From Xanthobacteraceae bacterium (GTDB lineage Bacteria > Pseudomonadota > Alphaproteobacteria > Rhizobiales > Xanthobacteraceae), in NCBI GenBank assembly GCA_031291475.1, contig JARLIY010000066.1:1-64000 (forward strand): 64,000 nucleotides of DNA. The letters are read 5' to 3'. Positions 18,578-27,365 of this stretch are shown one piece after another. A program made the position numbers and the translations under genes. The notes under the pieces were generated by a model, which saw only the letters and a program-made list of their open reading frames with translations, was not told the origin of the DNA and ran no database searches. How positions within the stretch are numbered: position 1 is the first letter of the stretch; each line of letters starts with the position of its first letter.

Positions 18578-19498
18578 ATGGACCAACGCGTGGCGAGGCG
18601 GCCGGGCCCGGCGAAGCAAAGCGTGGCACTCGGCACTTCGCCCACAACATCGATCCGTCCTGTTGAGCGCGTGACACCGCCGGAGACCGCAACCGGCGAA
18701 GGGCGCGCCGCAGCCGCGAAGGCATTGACCGTCGACGCGCGCGGCGTCTCGCTCACCTTTCAGACACGCGATGGCGCCGTCGAGGCGCTGGCCAACATCA
18801 ATCTGCAGATCAGCGACGGCGATTTCGTCTCGTTCATCGGACCGTCCGGCTGCGGCAAGACCACGCTGTTGCGCCTGATCGCCGATCTGCAGAAGCCGAC
18901 GTCCGGCACCATCCTGGTCAACGGCGTCAGCCCGGAAGAGGCGCGGCTGAAGCGCCAATACGGCTACATTTTCCAGGCGCCCGCGCTTTATCCGTGGCGG
19001 ACCATCGAGCGCAACGTCGCCTTGCCGCTGGAAATCATGGGCTTCGACGCTAAAGAGCGGCGCGCGCGGGTCGACCGTTATCTCAAGCTCGTCAACCTGT
19101 CCGGCTTCGAGCGCAAATTCCCCTGGCAGCTTTCCGGCGGCATGCAACAGCGCGCCTCGATCGCGCGCGCATTGTCGTTCGATCCGGCTCTGCTGTTGAT
19201 GGATGAGCCGTTCGGCGCGCTCGACGAGATCGTGCGCGATCACCTCAACGAGCAATTGCTCCGGCTTTGGGATCAGACCGGCAAAACCGTCGTCTTCGTC
19301 ACCCATTCCATTCCCGAGGCGGTTTTTCTGTCCACCAGGATCGTGGTGATGTCGCCGCGGCCGGGACGGATCATCGACATCATCCCGTGCAACTTCCCGC
19401 GCAACCGCACGCTGGAAATTCGCGAGACGCCGGAATTCATCAAGATCGCGCAGCGCGTGCGCGCGGGTCTGCGCTCGGGCCATTCGTATGACGAGTAG
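18578..19498 (+). CDS. ABC transporter ATP-binding protein, TauB/SsuB-like
   Basis: ATPase of a periplasmic-binding-protein importer. Walker A is 'GPSGCGKTT', the Q-loop 'FQAPALYPWRT', the signature 'LSGGMQQRASIARAL' and Walker B 'LLLMDEPFGALDE', followed by the H-loop 'VTHSIPEA'. 306 residues with about 45 non-conserved N-terminal residues before the ABC fold, so a later start such as GTG near 18671 is possible. First gene of a four-gene operon; its end overlaps the first permease by 11 bases. Its substrate class is that of the NMT1/THI5-like binding protein downstream. Confidence 0.92.
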   Translation: MDQRVARRPGPAKQSVALGTSPTTSIRPVERVTPPETATGEGRAAAAKALTVDARGVSLTFQTRDGAVEALANINLQISDGDFVSFIGPSGCGKTTLLRLIADLQKPTSGTILVNGVSPEEARLKRQYGYIFQAPALYPWRTIERNVALPLEIMGFDAKERRARVDRYLKLVNLSGFERKFPWQLSGGMQQRASIARALSFDPALLLMDEPFGALDEIVRDHLNEQLLRLWDQTGKTVVFVTHSIPEAVFLSTRIVVMSPRPGRIIDIIPCNFPRNRTLEIRETPEFIKIAQRVRAGLRSGHSYDE

Positions 19499-20402
19499 CG
19501 CCCTCGCCTTGCCGCGCGCGGCCTGGAGGCCGGCCTGGGTCACCGAGCGCGCGCCGGTGCTTGCGGTGGTCGCCGTGCTGTTCGTGCTCTGGTATCTCGC
19601 CGCCTTCCTAATGAATGCGCCGCAGGTGCGCGACGCGTTCGAGCGCAACGACATCAAATACACCCTCACCGACGTGATCGCCGGAACGATGAACGGCGAC
19701 CGGCCGGTCGTACCGGCGCCGCATCAGGTCGTGATTGAGCTTTACGACTCGATCTTCGGCTACCCGCTCGATTCCCGCCGAAACCTTGCCTATCACGCCT
19801 GGGTGACGCTCTCGGCGACCGCCGTCGGCTTCGCCATCGGCGCCATCTTCGGCATCTTGCTGGCGATTCTGATCGTGCATTTGCGCACGCTCGAAAAGAG
19901 TCTGTTGCCGTGGATCATATGCTCGCAAATGGTGCCGATCCTCGCGATCGCGCCGATCATCATCGTCGTGTTTGGCGCCATCGGCATCCGTGGGTTGCTG
20001 CCGAAGTCGATCATTTCCGCGTATCTGTGCTTCTTTCCGGTCACCATCGGCATGGTGAAGGGCCTGACTTCGCCGGATCCGATCCAGCTCGATCTGATGC
20101 GGACCTGGTCGGCCAATAAGCTGCAAGTGTTCTGGAAGCTGCGCTGGCCGTCGTCGATTCCGTTCCTGTTCACCAGCCTCAAGGTGTCGGTCACGATCTC
20201 GCTGGTCGGCGCCATCGTCGCCGAGCTGCCGACCGGCGCGCAGGCCGGCATCGGCGCGCGGCTGTTGACCGGCTCCTATTACGGCCAGACGGTTCAGATC
20301 TGGGCCGCGCTGGTCGCAGCCGCTGTCATCGCCACCGTCCTGATCGGCATCATCGACCTGATCGCGAAATGGACTGCCCATCGCATGGGAGCGACGACGT
20401 GA
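19488..20402 (+). CDS. ABC transporter permease (TauC/SsuC-like), first
   Basis: 304-residue inner-membrane permease with about six hydrophobic segments and a periplasmic insertion between the first and second. The ATPase-contact loop includes 'LMRTWSANKLQVFWKLRWP'. It overlaps the ATPase gene by 11 bases and the next permease by four, so it is tightly coupled. It probably forms a heterodimer with the second permease. Confidence 0.9.
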   Translation: MTSSALALPRAAWRPAWVTERAPVLAVVAVLFVLWYLAAFLMNAPQVRDAFERNDIKYTLTDVIAGTMNGDRPVVPAPHQVVIELYDSIFGYPLDSRRNLAYHAWVTLSATAVGFAIGAIFGILLAILIVHLRTLEKSLLPWIICSQMVPILAIAPIIIVVFGAIGIRGLLPKSIISAYLCFFPVTIGMVKGLTSPDPIQLDLMRTWSANKLQVFWKLRWPSSIPFLFTSLKVSVTISLVGAIVAELPTGAQAGIGARLLTGSYYGQTVQIWAALVAAAVIATVLIGIIDLIAKWTAHRMGATT

Positions 20403-21520
20403 CGGCGCGCTGGGAGACGATCGGATTCTGGGTCGCCGCCGCCGGCCTGCTTCTGGCTTTGGCGTTTCCGCTGTCGAGCGAGCCTGCTCCCGCCGTCACC
20501 GCGCGGACCGACCTGTTACTCGCCATCGTTGCCGCCGCCGCCGCGTTCGCGCTCGCGTCGTGGAGAACCGCATTCTCCGCCCTCTTCGGACTTGTCGGGA
20601 CGGCGCTCGGCTGCGCGGTGACGATCCTGCTGCTGCGCGACGCCGAGATCGCCGGTTACGCCGACTGGGGCTATTGGCTAATTGTGCTCGCGACCTGGCT
20701 CGGCGCGATCCTCACCTCCACCCGGCTGGCGGCGCTGCCGACCGGCGATCAAACCGCGCGCTGGCTGCGCGACCTGGCGGTTCCGCTGTTTTTCGGCGCT
20801 TTCCTTATTTACCTCTGGGAGGTGACCGTTCGCGGCTTCGGCGTGTCGCCGGTGCTGATGCCAGCGCCGAGCTCGACGGCAACCCGGCTGGCCGTGTCGC
20901 TGCCGGTGCTGAGCGAGGATTTCATGCAGACTTTCGTGCGCAGCGTGCTGGCCGGCTACGCCATCGGCTGCGGCGCGGGATTTCTCGTCGCCATCGTCGC
21001 CTATCGCTACAATTTCCTCAAACGCGGCCTGCTTCCGCTCGGCAATTTCGTATCGGCGCTGCCGATCGTCGGGATCGCGCCGATCATGGTGATGTGGTTC
21101 GGTTTCGACTGGCAGTCGAAGGCCGCGGTGGTCGCGGTCATGTGCTTCTTCCCGATGCTGGTGAACACCTTGGCCGGGTTGGCGGTCGCCGGGGCGATGG
21201 AACGCGACCTGATGCGCTCCTACGCCGCCCGGCCGGTGCAGACGCTCGTGAAGCTGAACCTGCCGGCGGCTATGCCGTTCGTGTTCAACGCCCTGAAAAT
21301 CAATTCGACGCTGGCGCTGATCGGTGCCATCGTAGCCGAGTTCTTCGGAACCCCGACCCACGGCATCGGCTTCCGCATCTCGATCGAAGTGGCCCGCATG
21401 TCGCTCGATATGGTATGGGCTGAGATAGCGCTGGCCGCCGTGGCCGGAATGGCTTTCTACGGGATCGTCGCACTCGCCGAGCGTGCGGTCACATCCTGGC
21501 ATCCGTCGTATCGGAACTGA
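20399..21520 (+). CDS. ABC transporter permease, second
   Basis: About 373 residues. An extra N-terminal part with three to four helices (to about residue 110) precedes a standard six-helix permease domain. The coupling loop includes 'RSYAARPVQTLVKLNLP', and 'IGAIVAEFFGTPTHGIG' is typical of the TauC/SsuC/ThiX group. The GTG at 20399 overlaps the previous stop (GTGA) and is preferred to the open extension from 20369. Partner of the preceding permease. Confidence 0.9.
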   Translation: MTARWETIGFWVAAAGLLLALAFPLSSEPAPAVTARTDLLLAIVAAAAAFALASWRTAFSALFGLVGTALGCAVTILLLRDAEIAGYADWGYWLIVLATWLGAILTSTRLAALPTGDQTARWLRDLAVPLFFGAFLIYLWEVTVRGFGVSPVLMPAPSSTATRLAVSLPVLSEDFMQTFVRSVLAGYAIGCGAGFLVAIVAYRYNFLKRGLLPLGNFVSALPIVGIAPIMVMWFGFDWQSKAAVVAVMCFFPMLVNTLAGLAVAGAMERDLMRSYAARPVQTLVKLNLPAAMPFVFNALKINSTLALIGAIVAEFFGTPTHGIGFRISIEVARMSLDMVWAEIALAAVAGMAFYGIVALAERAVTSWHPSYRN

Positions 21521-21552
21521 CTCGGTAGCTTTCAAGCGTGGAGGGACGACAC

Positions 21553-22542
21553 ATGTTGAAGAAGTTTGTACTGGTAACGGGGGTCGCTTGCGGCGTATCG
21601 CTCGCCAGCGGCGCCTATGCCGCCGACAAGGTCACCGTACAGCTGAAGTGGGTAACCCAGGCGCAATTCGCCGGCTATTACGTCGCCGCGGCGAAGGGCA
21701 TCTACAAGGACGCCGGTCTCGACGTCACCATCAATCCGGGCGGTCCGGACGTAGCTCCGCCGCAAGTCATCGCCGGCGGCGGCGCTGACGTGGTCATCGA
21801 CTGGATGCCGTCGGCGCTGGCGTCGCGCGAAAAGGGCGTGCCGCTGGTCAACATCTCGCAGACCTTCAAAAAATCCGGTCTCGAGCTGACCTGTCGCAAG
21901 GACACCGGCATCAAGACGCCGGCGGATTTCAAAGGCAAGACCATCGGCGTCTGGTTCGGCGGCAACGAATATCCGTTCCTGGCCTGGATGGCGAAGCTCG
22001 GCATCAAGACCGACGGCTCGCCGGGCGGCATCAAGGTGATCAAGCAGGGCTTCAACGTCGATCCGCTGTTGCAGAAGCAAGCCGACTGCATCTCGACCAT
22101 GACCTACAACGAATACTGGCAGGTCATCGACGCCGGCTACAAGCCGGACCAGCTTGTGGTGTTCAAGTATAGCGACGAGGGCGTGGCCACCCTCGAAGAC
22201 GGCCTCTATGCGATGGAGCCGAAGCTGAAGGATCCGGCTTTCGTCGCCAAGCTGGCCAAGTTCGTCGGCGCATCCGAGAAGGGCTGGAAGTGGGCCAAGG
22301 AGAACGACAAGGAAGCGGCCAAGATCGTGATTGCCGCCGACACCACCGGCGCGCAGACGCTGCATCACCAGGAGCAGATGATGGGCGAAATCGCCAAGCT
22401 CCTCGATCCGGGCAACGGCAAGCTCGACCCGAAGGACTATGACCGCACGGTTGCGGAATTGCTCTCGGGCGGCTCCGACCCGGTCATCACCAAGAAGCCG
22501 GAAGGCGCCTGGACGCACGCCGTCTACGACGCGATGAAGTAA
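21553..22542 (+). CDS. Periplasmic substrate-binding protein, NMT1/THI5-like
   Basis: About 329 residues, with a signal peptide ('MLKKFVLVTGVACGVSLASGAYA') and mature start near 'ADKVTVQLKW'. 'WVTQAQFAGYYVAAAKGIYKDAGLDV' is the family's ligand-cleft segment. Relatives bind hydroxymethylpyrimidine-like thiamin precursors, riboflavin, nitrate, sulfonates, or pyrimidine and purine breakdown products. ATG at 21553 has GAGGGA six bases upstream. Last gene of the transporter operon, followed by a strong terminator. No TPP riboswitch was seen upstream, so thiamin-precursor uptake is not favoured. A nitrogen heterocycle is the contextual guess. Confidence 0.88.
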   Translation: MLKKFVLVTGVACGVSLASGAYAADKVTVQLKWVTQAQFAGYYVAAAKGIYKDAGLDVTINPGGPDVAPPQVIAGGGADVVIDWMPSALASREKGVPLVNISQTFKKSGLELTCRKDTGIKTPADFKGKTIGVWFGGNEYPFLAWMAKLGIKTDGSPGGIKVIKQGFNVDPLLQKQADCISTMTYNEYWQVIDAGYKPDQLVVFKYSDEGVATLEDGLYAMEPKLKDPAFVAKLAKFVGASEKGWKWAKENDKEAAKIVIAADTTGAQTLHHQEQMMGEIAKLLDPGNGKLDPKDYDRTVAELLSGGSDPVITKKPEGAWTHAVYDAMK

Positions 22543-22574
22543 TTCGTCGCGCTACGCACATCCTTGAACTACGG

Positions 22575-22606
22575 CATGGCCGGCCTCGTGCCGGCCATGT
22601 TTTTTT
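22575..22606 (+). terminator. Rho-independent terminator after ABC transporter operon
   Basis: A perfect 10-bp stem (CATGGCCGGC / GCCGGCCATG) with loop CTCGT is followed by seven T residues, 33 bases after the binding-protein stop. It should end the transporter operon and isolate the flavoprotein gene at 22740. Confidence 0.9.
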
Positions 22607-22739
22607 ACGGCCGGATAAGTGCAGATCAGCCACGCAGGCGACACGCTTGCTTTCGCCAAACTCGCTGTTGCAAATTCAAGTCAGACAATTCGAAACGTAA
22701 GAACCCGATGCGGCAAACGCGTGGGGTCCGGGGAGACAC

Positions 22740-24365
22740 GTGACCAAGGCTTTGGAGAAAACCTACGACGGCATCGTCATCGGCGCCGGTCATCACGGGC
22801 TGATCCTCGGCAGCTATCTCGCCAAAGCCGGCTTGCGCATCCTGCTTGTCGACCGCCGCTTGCAATATGGCGGCGGCCTGACGACGAAGGAGGTCACCCT
22901 CCCCGGCTTCTATCACAACCTCCATTCCATCAATCACTTCCACATCTCTGAGACGCCGTGGTTTCGGGACTTAGGCCTCGAAGACCGCGTCACCTACATC
23001 ACGCCGCGATATGAGTTCGGCCAGGCCCATCGCGACGGCACGGCTTTGGTGTTCGGCCGCGACCGCGAGGAGACCATCGCGAATGTCGCGCGCTTCTCCA
23101 AACGCGACGCCGAGACGTTTCGCGACTGGAACCGGCGCGCCGAGGAGATCACCGCGCGCATCCTCATTCCCGAACGCTACGCCGAGCCGCTGCCACAAGC
23201 CGAGCGCGAGGCCTTGCTGGGCAAGACCGCGATCGGGCGCGACTTCCTCGCCGTCAGCCGCCGTCAGCCGCTCGACGTGGTCGACGAGCTGTTCGAGAAC
23301 GACCACGTCAAGCTCTTATTCCTGTTCAAGGTCTCGCTGTTCGGCACCTGGCTCACCGATACCCTGTCGAAGACGAGCCCGATGGGTTCGGTCATTCGCG
23401 CCTTCGATCTGGAAACCGGTTATCAGCTGTGCCGGGGCGGCTCGTTCAATCTGGCGCGCGGGCTGATGGAAACGTTCATCGCCGCAGGCGGCGTGTTTCA
23501 GCCGCAAGTCGCGATCGAGCGCATCCTCGTCGAAGGCGGCCGCGCCGGCGGCATCGTGATGACCGATGGGCGCACGGTGCGCGCCCGCAAATTCGTCGCC
23601 AGTACGCTGGACGTGCATCAGACCTTCGAGACCATGATCGGGCGCGCGCAGCTGCCCGCGTCGTTCGCCGCCAAGCTCGATCGTTTCCAGTACACCGGCT
23701 GGACATTGTTCGGCCTGCACCTCGCGCTGCACGAGAGCCCGCAATTTTCCGCCGCCGCCTACGATTCGAACATCGACCGCACGCTCAAATGGAGCATCGG
23801 CGCCGACAATATGGAGGAGCTGTTCTCGGCGCATGAGGATGTGAAGGCGGGCCGCGTGCCGCGCATCTTGCAATTCGGCTCCGGCCCGCTGAGCGTCATC
23901 GATCCGACGCAGGCGCCGCCCGGCAAGCACACCACCTATTGCTGGCATGTGATGCCGCTCAACCCCGAGCTGGGCGATCAAACCTATGAGGATTTCAAAC
24001 GCGAATTCGCCGAGAAGATCGTCGAGACCTTCGCGCGCTATTGCCCCAACATGACCCGCCGCAACATCATCGGGCAATATGTCTACACGGCGAAGGAGTA
24101 CACCGCCGAGCTGATCAACATGCGCCAGGGCGACATTTTCATGGGCGCCTTCAATGCCGAGCAGGTGATGTACAACCACTTCGGCTATCGCGCGCCGATT
24201 GCCAACCTTTACATGGCGGGCTCGGCGGGACATCCCGGCGGCGCCATCTCCGGCGGCGCGGGTTACATCGCCGCCGGCATCATTGCCCGCGATCTCGGGG
24301 TGAAGTTATGGTGGAAACCCGCCGACGCCGCCACGGCGCTGGGCGCGCTGGCGCAGGCGGCGTGA
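22740..24365 (+). CDS. Phytoene-desaturase-like FAD/NAD(P)-dependent oxidoreductase
   Basis: 541 residues. The N-terminal FAD fold is 'YDGIVIGAGHHGLILGSYL' with 'LVDRRLQYGGGLTTKEVTLP'. The C-terminal FAD motif is 'NLYMAGSAGHPGGAISGGAGY'. This puts it in the CrtI/phytoene dehydrogenase-like amine-oxidase superfamily. No carotenoid genes are present, so it belongs to the widespread group of unknown substrate, sometimes linked to degradation pathways. GTG start at 22740 follows GGGGAGAC. It lies 16 bases before the SDR gene and probably forms an operon with it. Confidence 0.82.
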   Translation: MTKALEKTYDGIVIGAGHHGLILGSYLAKAGLRILLVDRRLQYGGGLTTKEVTLPGFYHNLHSINHFHISETPWFRDLGLEDRVTYITPRYEFGQAHRDGTALVFGRDREETIANVARFSKRDAETFRDWNRRAEEITARILIPERYAEPLPQAEREALLGKTAIGRDFLAVSRRQPLDVVDELFENDHVKLLFLFKVSLFGTWLTDTLSKTSPMGSVIRAFDLETGYQLCRGGSFNLARGLMETFIAAGGVFQPQVAIERILVEGGRAGGIVMTDGRTVRARKFVASTLDVHQTFETMIGRAQLPASFAAKLDRFQYTGWTLFGLHLALHESPQFSAAAYDSNIDRTLKWSIGADNMEELFSAHEDVKAGRVPRILQFGSGPLSVIDPTQAPPGKHTTYCWHVMPLNPELGDQTYEDFKREFAEKIVETFARYCPNMTRRNIIGQYVYTAKEYTAELINMRQGDIFMGAFNAEQVMYNHFGYRAPIANLYMAGSAGHPGGAISGGAGYIAAGIIARDLGVKLWWKPADAATALGALAQAA

Positions 24366-24381
24366 GCAAGCAAGGTGTTTA

Positions 24382-25149
24382 GTGTCTGAACCGTTTTCAG
24401 TAGCTAACAAGGTCGTGATCATCACCGGGGCCGGTCAGGGTATCGGGCGCACCTTCGCCAAGACCTTCGCCTCGGGCGGCGCCAAAGTGGTCATCGCCGA
24501 GCGCAACGTTGAAAAAGCGCGCAACGTCGAACGCGAGATCGCGGCCGGCAACGGCCACGCCATGGTCGTCGAGACCGACGTGGCGGACGAGGATTCGGTC
24601 AAGCGGCTGGCCGCCAGCGTCGATCGGGCGTTCGGCCGCGCCGATGTTCTGATCAACAACGCGGCGATTTTCTCGACGCTCGAGATGCGTCCGTTCGAGC
24701 AAATACCGCTTGCCGAATGGGAACAGGTGCTGCGCGTCAACGTTACCGGGCCGTTTCTCTGCGCCCGCGCGCTGGTTCCGCTGATGCGGCGAAACAAATG
24801 GGGCCGTATCGTCAACATGGCGTCCGGCGCGGTGACGCTCGGCAGGCCGAATTATTTGCACTACATCGCCTCCAAATCCGCGCTCGCCGGCATGAGCCAC
24901 TCCATGGCGCGCGAACTCGGGCCTGACGGCATCACCGTTAACGCCGTGCTGCCGGGTGCGACCTTCACCGAAATCCCGCGCAAGACCGTCACGCCCGAGC
25001 AGAAAGAACGCATCATCGGCATGCAATCCATTCCGCGGCCGCAGGTGCCGGAGGATTTGCTCGGCGTCGTGCTGTTTCTCGCTTCCGACGCATCCGCCTT
25101 CATGACCGGGCAGGAAATCACCGTCGACGGCGGCGCGACGCATCCCTGA
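24382..25149 (+). CDS. Short-chain dehydrogenase/reductase
   Basis: 255-residue classical SDR. The cofactor loop is 'IITGAGQGIGRTFA'; 'DVLINNAAIF' is the NNAG-like motif. The active site uses Ser in 'NMASGAV' and 'YIASK' (YxxxK). 'FMTGQEITVDGGATHP' is the standard ending. The GTG start at 24382 lies 16 bases after the flavoprotein stop. It likely interconverts a hydroxyl and a keto group in the same pathway; the substrate is unknown. Confidence 0.88.
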   Translation: MSEPFSVANKVVIITGAGQGIGRTFAKTFASGGAKVVIAERNVEKARNVEREIAAGNGHAMVVETDVADEDSVKRLAASVDRAFGRADVLINNAAIFSTLEMRPFEQIPLAEWEQVLRVNVTGPFLCARALVPLMRRNKWGRIVNMASGAVTLGRPNYLHYIASKSALAGMSHSMARELGPDGITVNAVLPGATFTEIPRKTVTPEQKERIIGMQSIPRPQVPEDLLGVVLFLASDASAFMTGQEITVDGGATHP

Positions 25150-25521
25150 TCAGATGGGAGCACGAAAAACAAAAAATGCGCCGCCGGCGATCAATGCGAA
25201 GCCGATCACCTGGTTCCAGGTAACGGCTTGATGCAGATAGACTACCGAGAAAACGGCAAAGACCGACAGCGTGATCACCTCCTGTGTCGTTTTCAGTTGC
25301 GCGGCCGAATAGACGTAGCTGCCGTAACGGTTCGCCGGCACGGCCAGGCAATATTCGAACAAAGCCAGCCCCCAGCTGATCAGCACCACCTGCCAGAGCG
25401 GCACCTCGCGGAACCGCAAATGCCAATACCAAGCCGTTGTCATGAATGTGTTGGAACCGATGAGGAGAAGAATGGTCAGCAGATACGGCGGGATGGGCAG
25501 CGCGGGCATGGCGGAATCCAT
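25150..25521 (-). CDS. DMT-family small membrane protein (DUF486)
   Basis: About 123 residues with four hydrophobic helices. 'LLLIGSNTFMTTAWYWHLRF' and the ending 'GFALIAGGAFFVFRAPI' are typical of the DUF486 branch of the drug/metabolite transporter superfamily. Starts at 25521, 25509 and 25548 are all possible; 25521 gives the usual length. Convergent with the SDR gene, whose stop is adjacent. Inner membrane; transport function is not established for the family. Confidence 0.8.
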   Translation of the reverse strand: MDSAMPALPIPPYLLTILLLIGSNTFMTTAWYWHLRFREVPLWQVVLISWGLALFEYCLAVPANRYGSYVYSAAQLKTTQEVITLSVFAVFSVVYLHQAVTWNQVIGFALIAGGAFFVFRAPI

Positions 25522-25722
25522 TTGGTAAAAAAACGTCGCGTCGGTCATTAACGCGCGGCGCGCGATTCCGTCGACCGATGTCCGCGGCAATCGGATGGGG
25601 ATTGTTCCAAGACAAAATCGCGGCCTGCGGCGGGCCGCCGCACCCTTGTCGCAATTCGCTTTTATCCGTTTGCGCCATTGCTGTTTGCGAATTGCAGCCG
25701 AAAACCAGCTGGAGAGCATGCG

Positions 25723-26508
25723 ATGCGTCAGCCCATCGTAGCCACCATTCTGATTCTCACCGCCGTCACGCTCTGCGCCGGGATCGGCCTGGCGCAGCAG
25801 CCGCAATTGCCGGCGCTGAAGCCGCCGCCGCCGGCGCCGATCAAGCCCTACCCCGCGGTCGCGGTCACCCCTCCGGCCGCGCTCGACGATCCAGGCTTCG
25901 TCGCCTTCCGCAAGCAGCTGCGCGACGCCGCTGAGCACAAGGACCGCGCCGCGCTCGCCAAGCTGGTTGTCGCCCAGGGCTTCTTCTGGATGCAGGACAA
26001 GGATTTGGCGGACAAGCACAAACCCGGCATCGCCAATCTCACTAGCGCGGTCGCACTTGACGCCCCGGACGGCGGCGGTTGGCGGGTGCTTGCCGCCTTT
26101 GCCGACGATCCGTCGGCGGCGGAAGTGCCGCAGCAAAAAGGCGTGTTCTGCGCGCCGGCCGATCCGGCGGTCGATCCGAAGGAAATCGAAACGCTGGCCA
26201 AAGAAACCGGGACCGATCCGTTCGAATGGGCGTATCCGACCAAGGCCGGCGCCGAAGTCCATGCCGCGGCACAACCGAGTTCGCCGGTGATCGACAAGCT
26301 CGGCATGACTCTCGTGCGCGTATTGTCGGACACCATCCAGCCGGAAAATCCCAGCGAACCGTTCTTCGTGCACATCGCGATGCCCTCGGGAAAAACCGGG
26401 TTCGTCAATTCCCAGTCGCTCTCGCCGCTTGCCGGCGAGCAGATCTGCTACGTCAAAGGCGCGGGCGGCTGGAAAATTACCGGAATTATCGGCGGCGCCA
26501 CCCAATAA
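25723..26508 (+). CDS. Secreted SH3-like domain protein of unknown function
   Basis: About 261 residues. N-terminal signal peptide 'MRQPIVATILILTAVTLCAG' with likely cleavage after 'GLAQ'. A proline-rich stretch follows, then an alpha-helical middle region ('DPGFVAFRKQLRDAAEHKDR') and a C-terminal SH3b-like segment ('GAEVHAAAQPSSPVIDKLG', 'MPSGKTGFVNSQSLSPL'). ATG at 25723 has GGAGAG six bases upstream. Periplasmic, possibly cell-wall associated, given the L,D-transpeptidase gene that follows by about 70 bases. Confidence 0.72.
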   Translation: MRQPIVATILILTAVTLCAGIGLAQQPQLPALKPPPPAPIKPYPAVAVTPPAALDDPGFVAFRKQLRDAAEHKDRAALAKLVVAQGFFWMQDKDLADKHKPGIANLTSAVALDAPDGGGWRVLAAFADDPSAAEVPQQKGVFCAPADPAVDPKEIETLAKETGTDPFEWAYPTKAGAEVHAAAQPSSPVIDKLGMTLVRVLSDTIQPENPSEPFFVHIAMPSGKTGFVNSQSLSPLAGEQICYVKGAGGWKITGIIGGATQ

Positions 26509-26579
26509 ACAAATCCCGTCCGGCAAGGGCGGCGCAGAATGCTATTGAACCCGCGCCGGGCGCGGACGAAAATGGCGTC

Positions 26580-27212
26580 ATGGGGCGCGCGGAGGCGGCG
26601 AGGAACGTGAGGCGTGCGGCGTGGATCGGCGCCGCGCTGTTTCTTTGCTTGCTGGCCGCGCCCGTCGCGGCGAAATCGCGATTGCAACCGCCGGCCGATT
26701 TCCAGCCGACCATGGATGACGTTCCGCCGGGCGTCGATCACGGCAATGCCGACGACGACCTGCCGGAGCAGTTTCAGCGCAGGGCGGTGTTCTATCGCTC
26801 CCAGCACCCGGTCGGCACCATCATCATCGAGACCGCAGAGCGTCATCTCTATCTGATCGAAAGCGAAACGCGCGCGCTGCGCTACGGCATCGGCGTCGGT
26901 CGCGAGGGCTTCACCCGCGCCGGCTTGTTGCCGATCTCGCGCAAGGTCGAATGGCCGGACTGGAAACCGCCGCCCGATCTGATCGAACGCCAGCCTTACT
27001 TGCCGCGCTTCATGGCCGGCGGTCCCGGCAATCCGCTCGGCGCCCGCGCCATGATTCTCGGCAATACCGACTATCGCATCCACGGCACTAACGCGCCGGA
27101 GACGATCGGCCAGGCGCTGGCCTACGGATGCTTCCGCCTGGTCAACGACGACGTGATCGATCTCTACGATCGCGTTGCCGTCGGCACGCGCGTCATCCTG
27201 CGGCAGAATTAA
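26580..27212 (+). CDS. L,D-transpeptidase (YkuD domain), exported
   Basis: About 210 residues; an N-terminal hydrophobic signal ('RRAAWIGAALFLCLLAAPVA') then the catalytic domain. The active site reads 'HGTNAPETIGQALAYGCFR', with the nucleophile Cys in a YGCFR variant of the common SGCIR. 'YGIGVGREGFT' is also typical. Such enzymes form 3-3 crosslinks in peptidoglycan or tether outer-membrane proteins to it. Very similar in its core to the gene at 54814, so they are paralogs. The start is the ATG at 26580; a GTG at 26607 is an alternative. Confidence 0.88.
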   Translation: MGRAEAARNVRRAAWIGAALFLCLLAAPVAAKSRLQPPADFQPTMDDVPPGVDHGNADDDLPEQFQRRAVFYRSQHPVGTIIIETAERHLYLIESETRALRYGIGVGREGFTRAGLLPISRKVEWPDWKPPPDLIERQPYLPRFMAGGPGNPLGARAMILGNTDYRIHGTNAPETIGQALAYGCFRLVNDDVIDLYDRVAVGTRVILRQN

Positions 27213-27238
27213 AGAGGCAGCTCGCCCCACCCTACCAA

Positions 27239-27362
27239 CGTCATGGCCGGGCTTGACCCGGCCATCCACGACTTGAATTTACTTTGCGATGAAGACGTGG
27301 ACGCGCGCGACATAGGCGAGCGAAGCGACGCCGTTCTTCGAACGGCATGCGCGGGCATGACG
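27239..27362. repeat. Intergenic palindromic repeat, CGTCATG...CATGACG type
   Basis: 124 bp between the transpeptidase and GST genes, bounded by CGTCATG and CATGACG. It contains a perfect inner palindrome, ATGGCCGGG-CTTGA-CCCGGCCAT. Elements at 46136 and 58640 share the layout. Such REP- or MITE-like elements are abundant between genes in Rhizobiales. It also lies 3' of two convergent genes and may help terminate transcription. Confidence 0.7.
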
Positions 27363-27365
27363 ATA

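Noticed and set aside
22740-24365. Carotenoid desaturase CrtI
   Set aside because: The family signature is present, but no crtB, crtE or other carotenoid genes are nearby, so a broader oxidoreductase name is safer.
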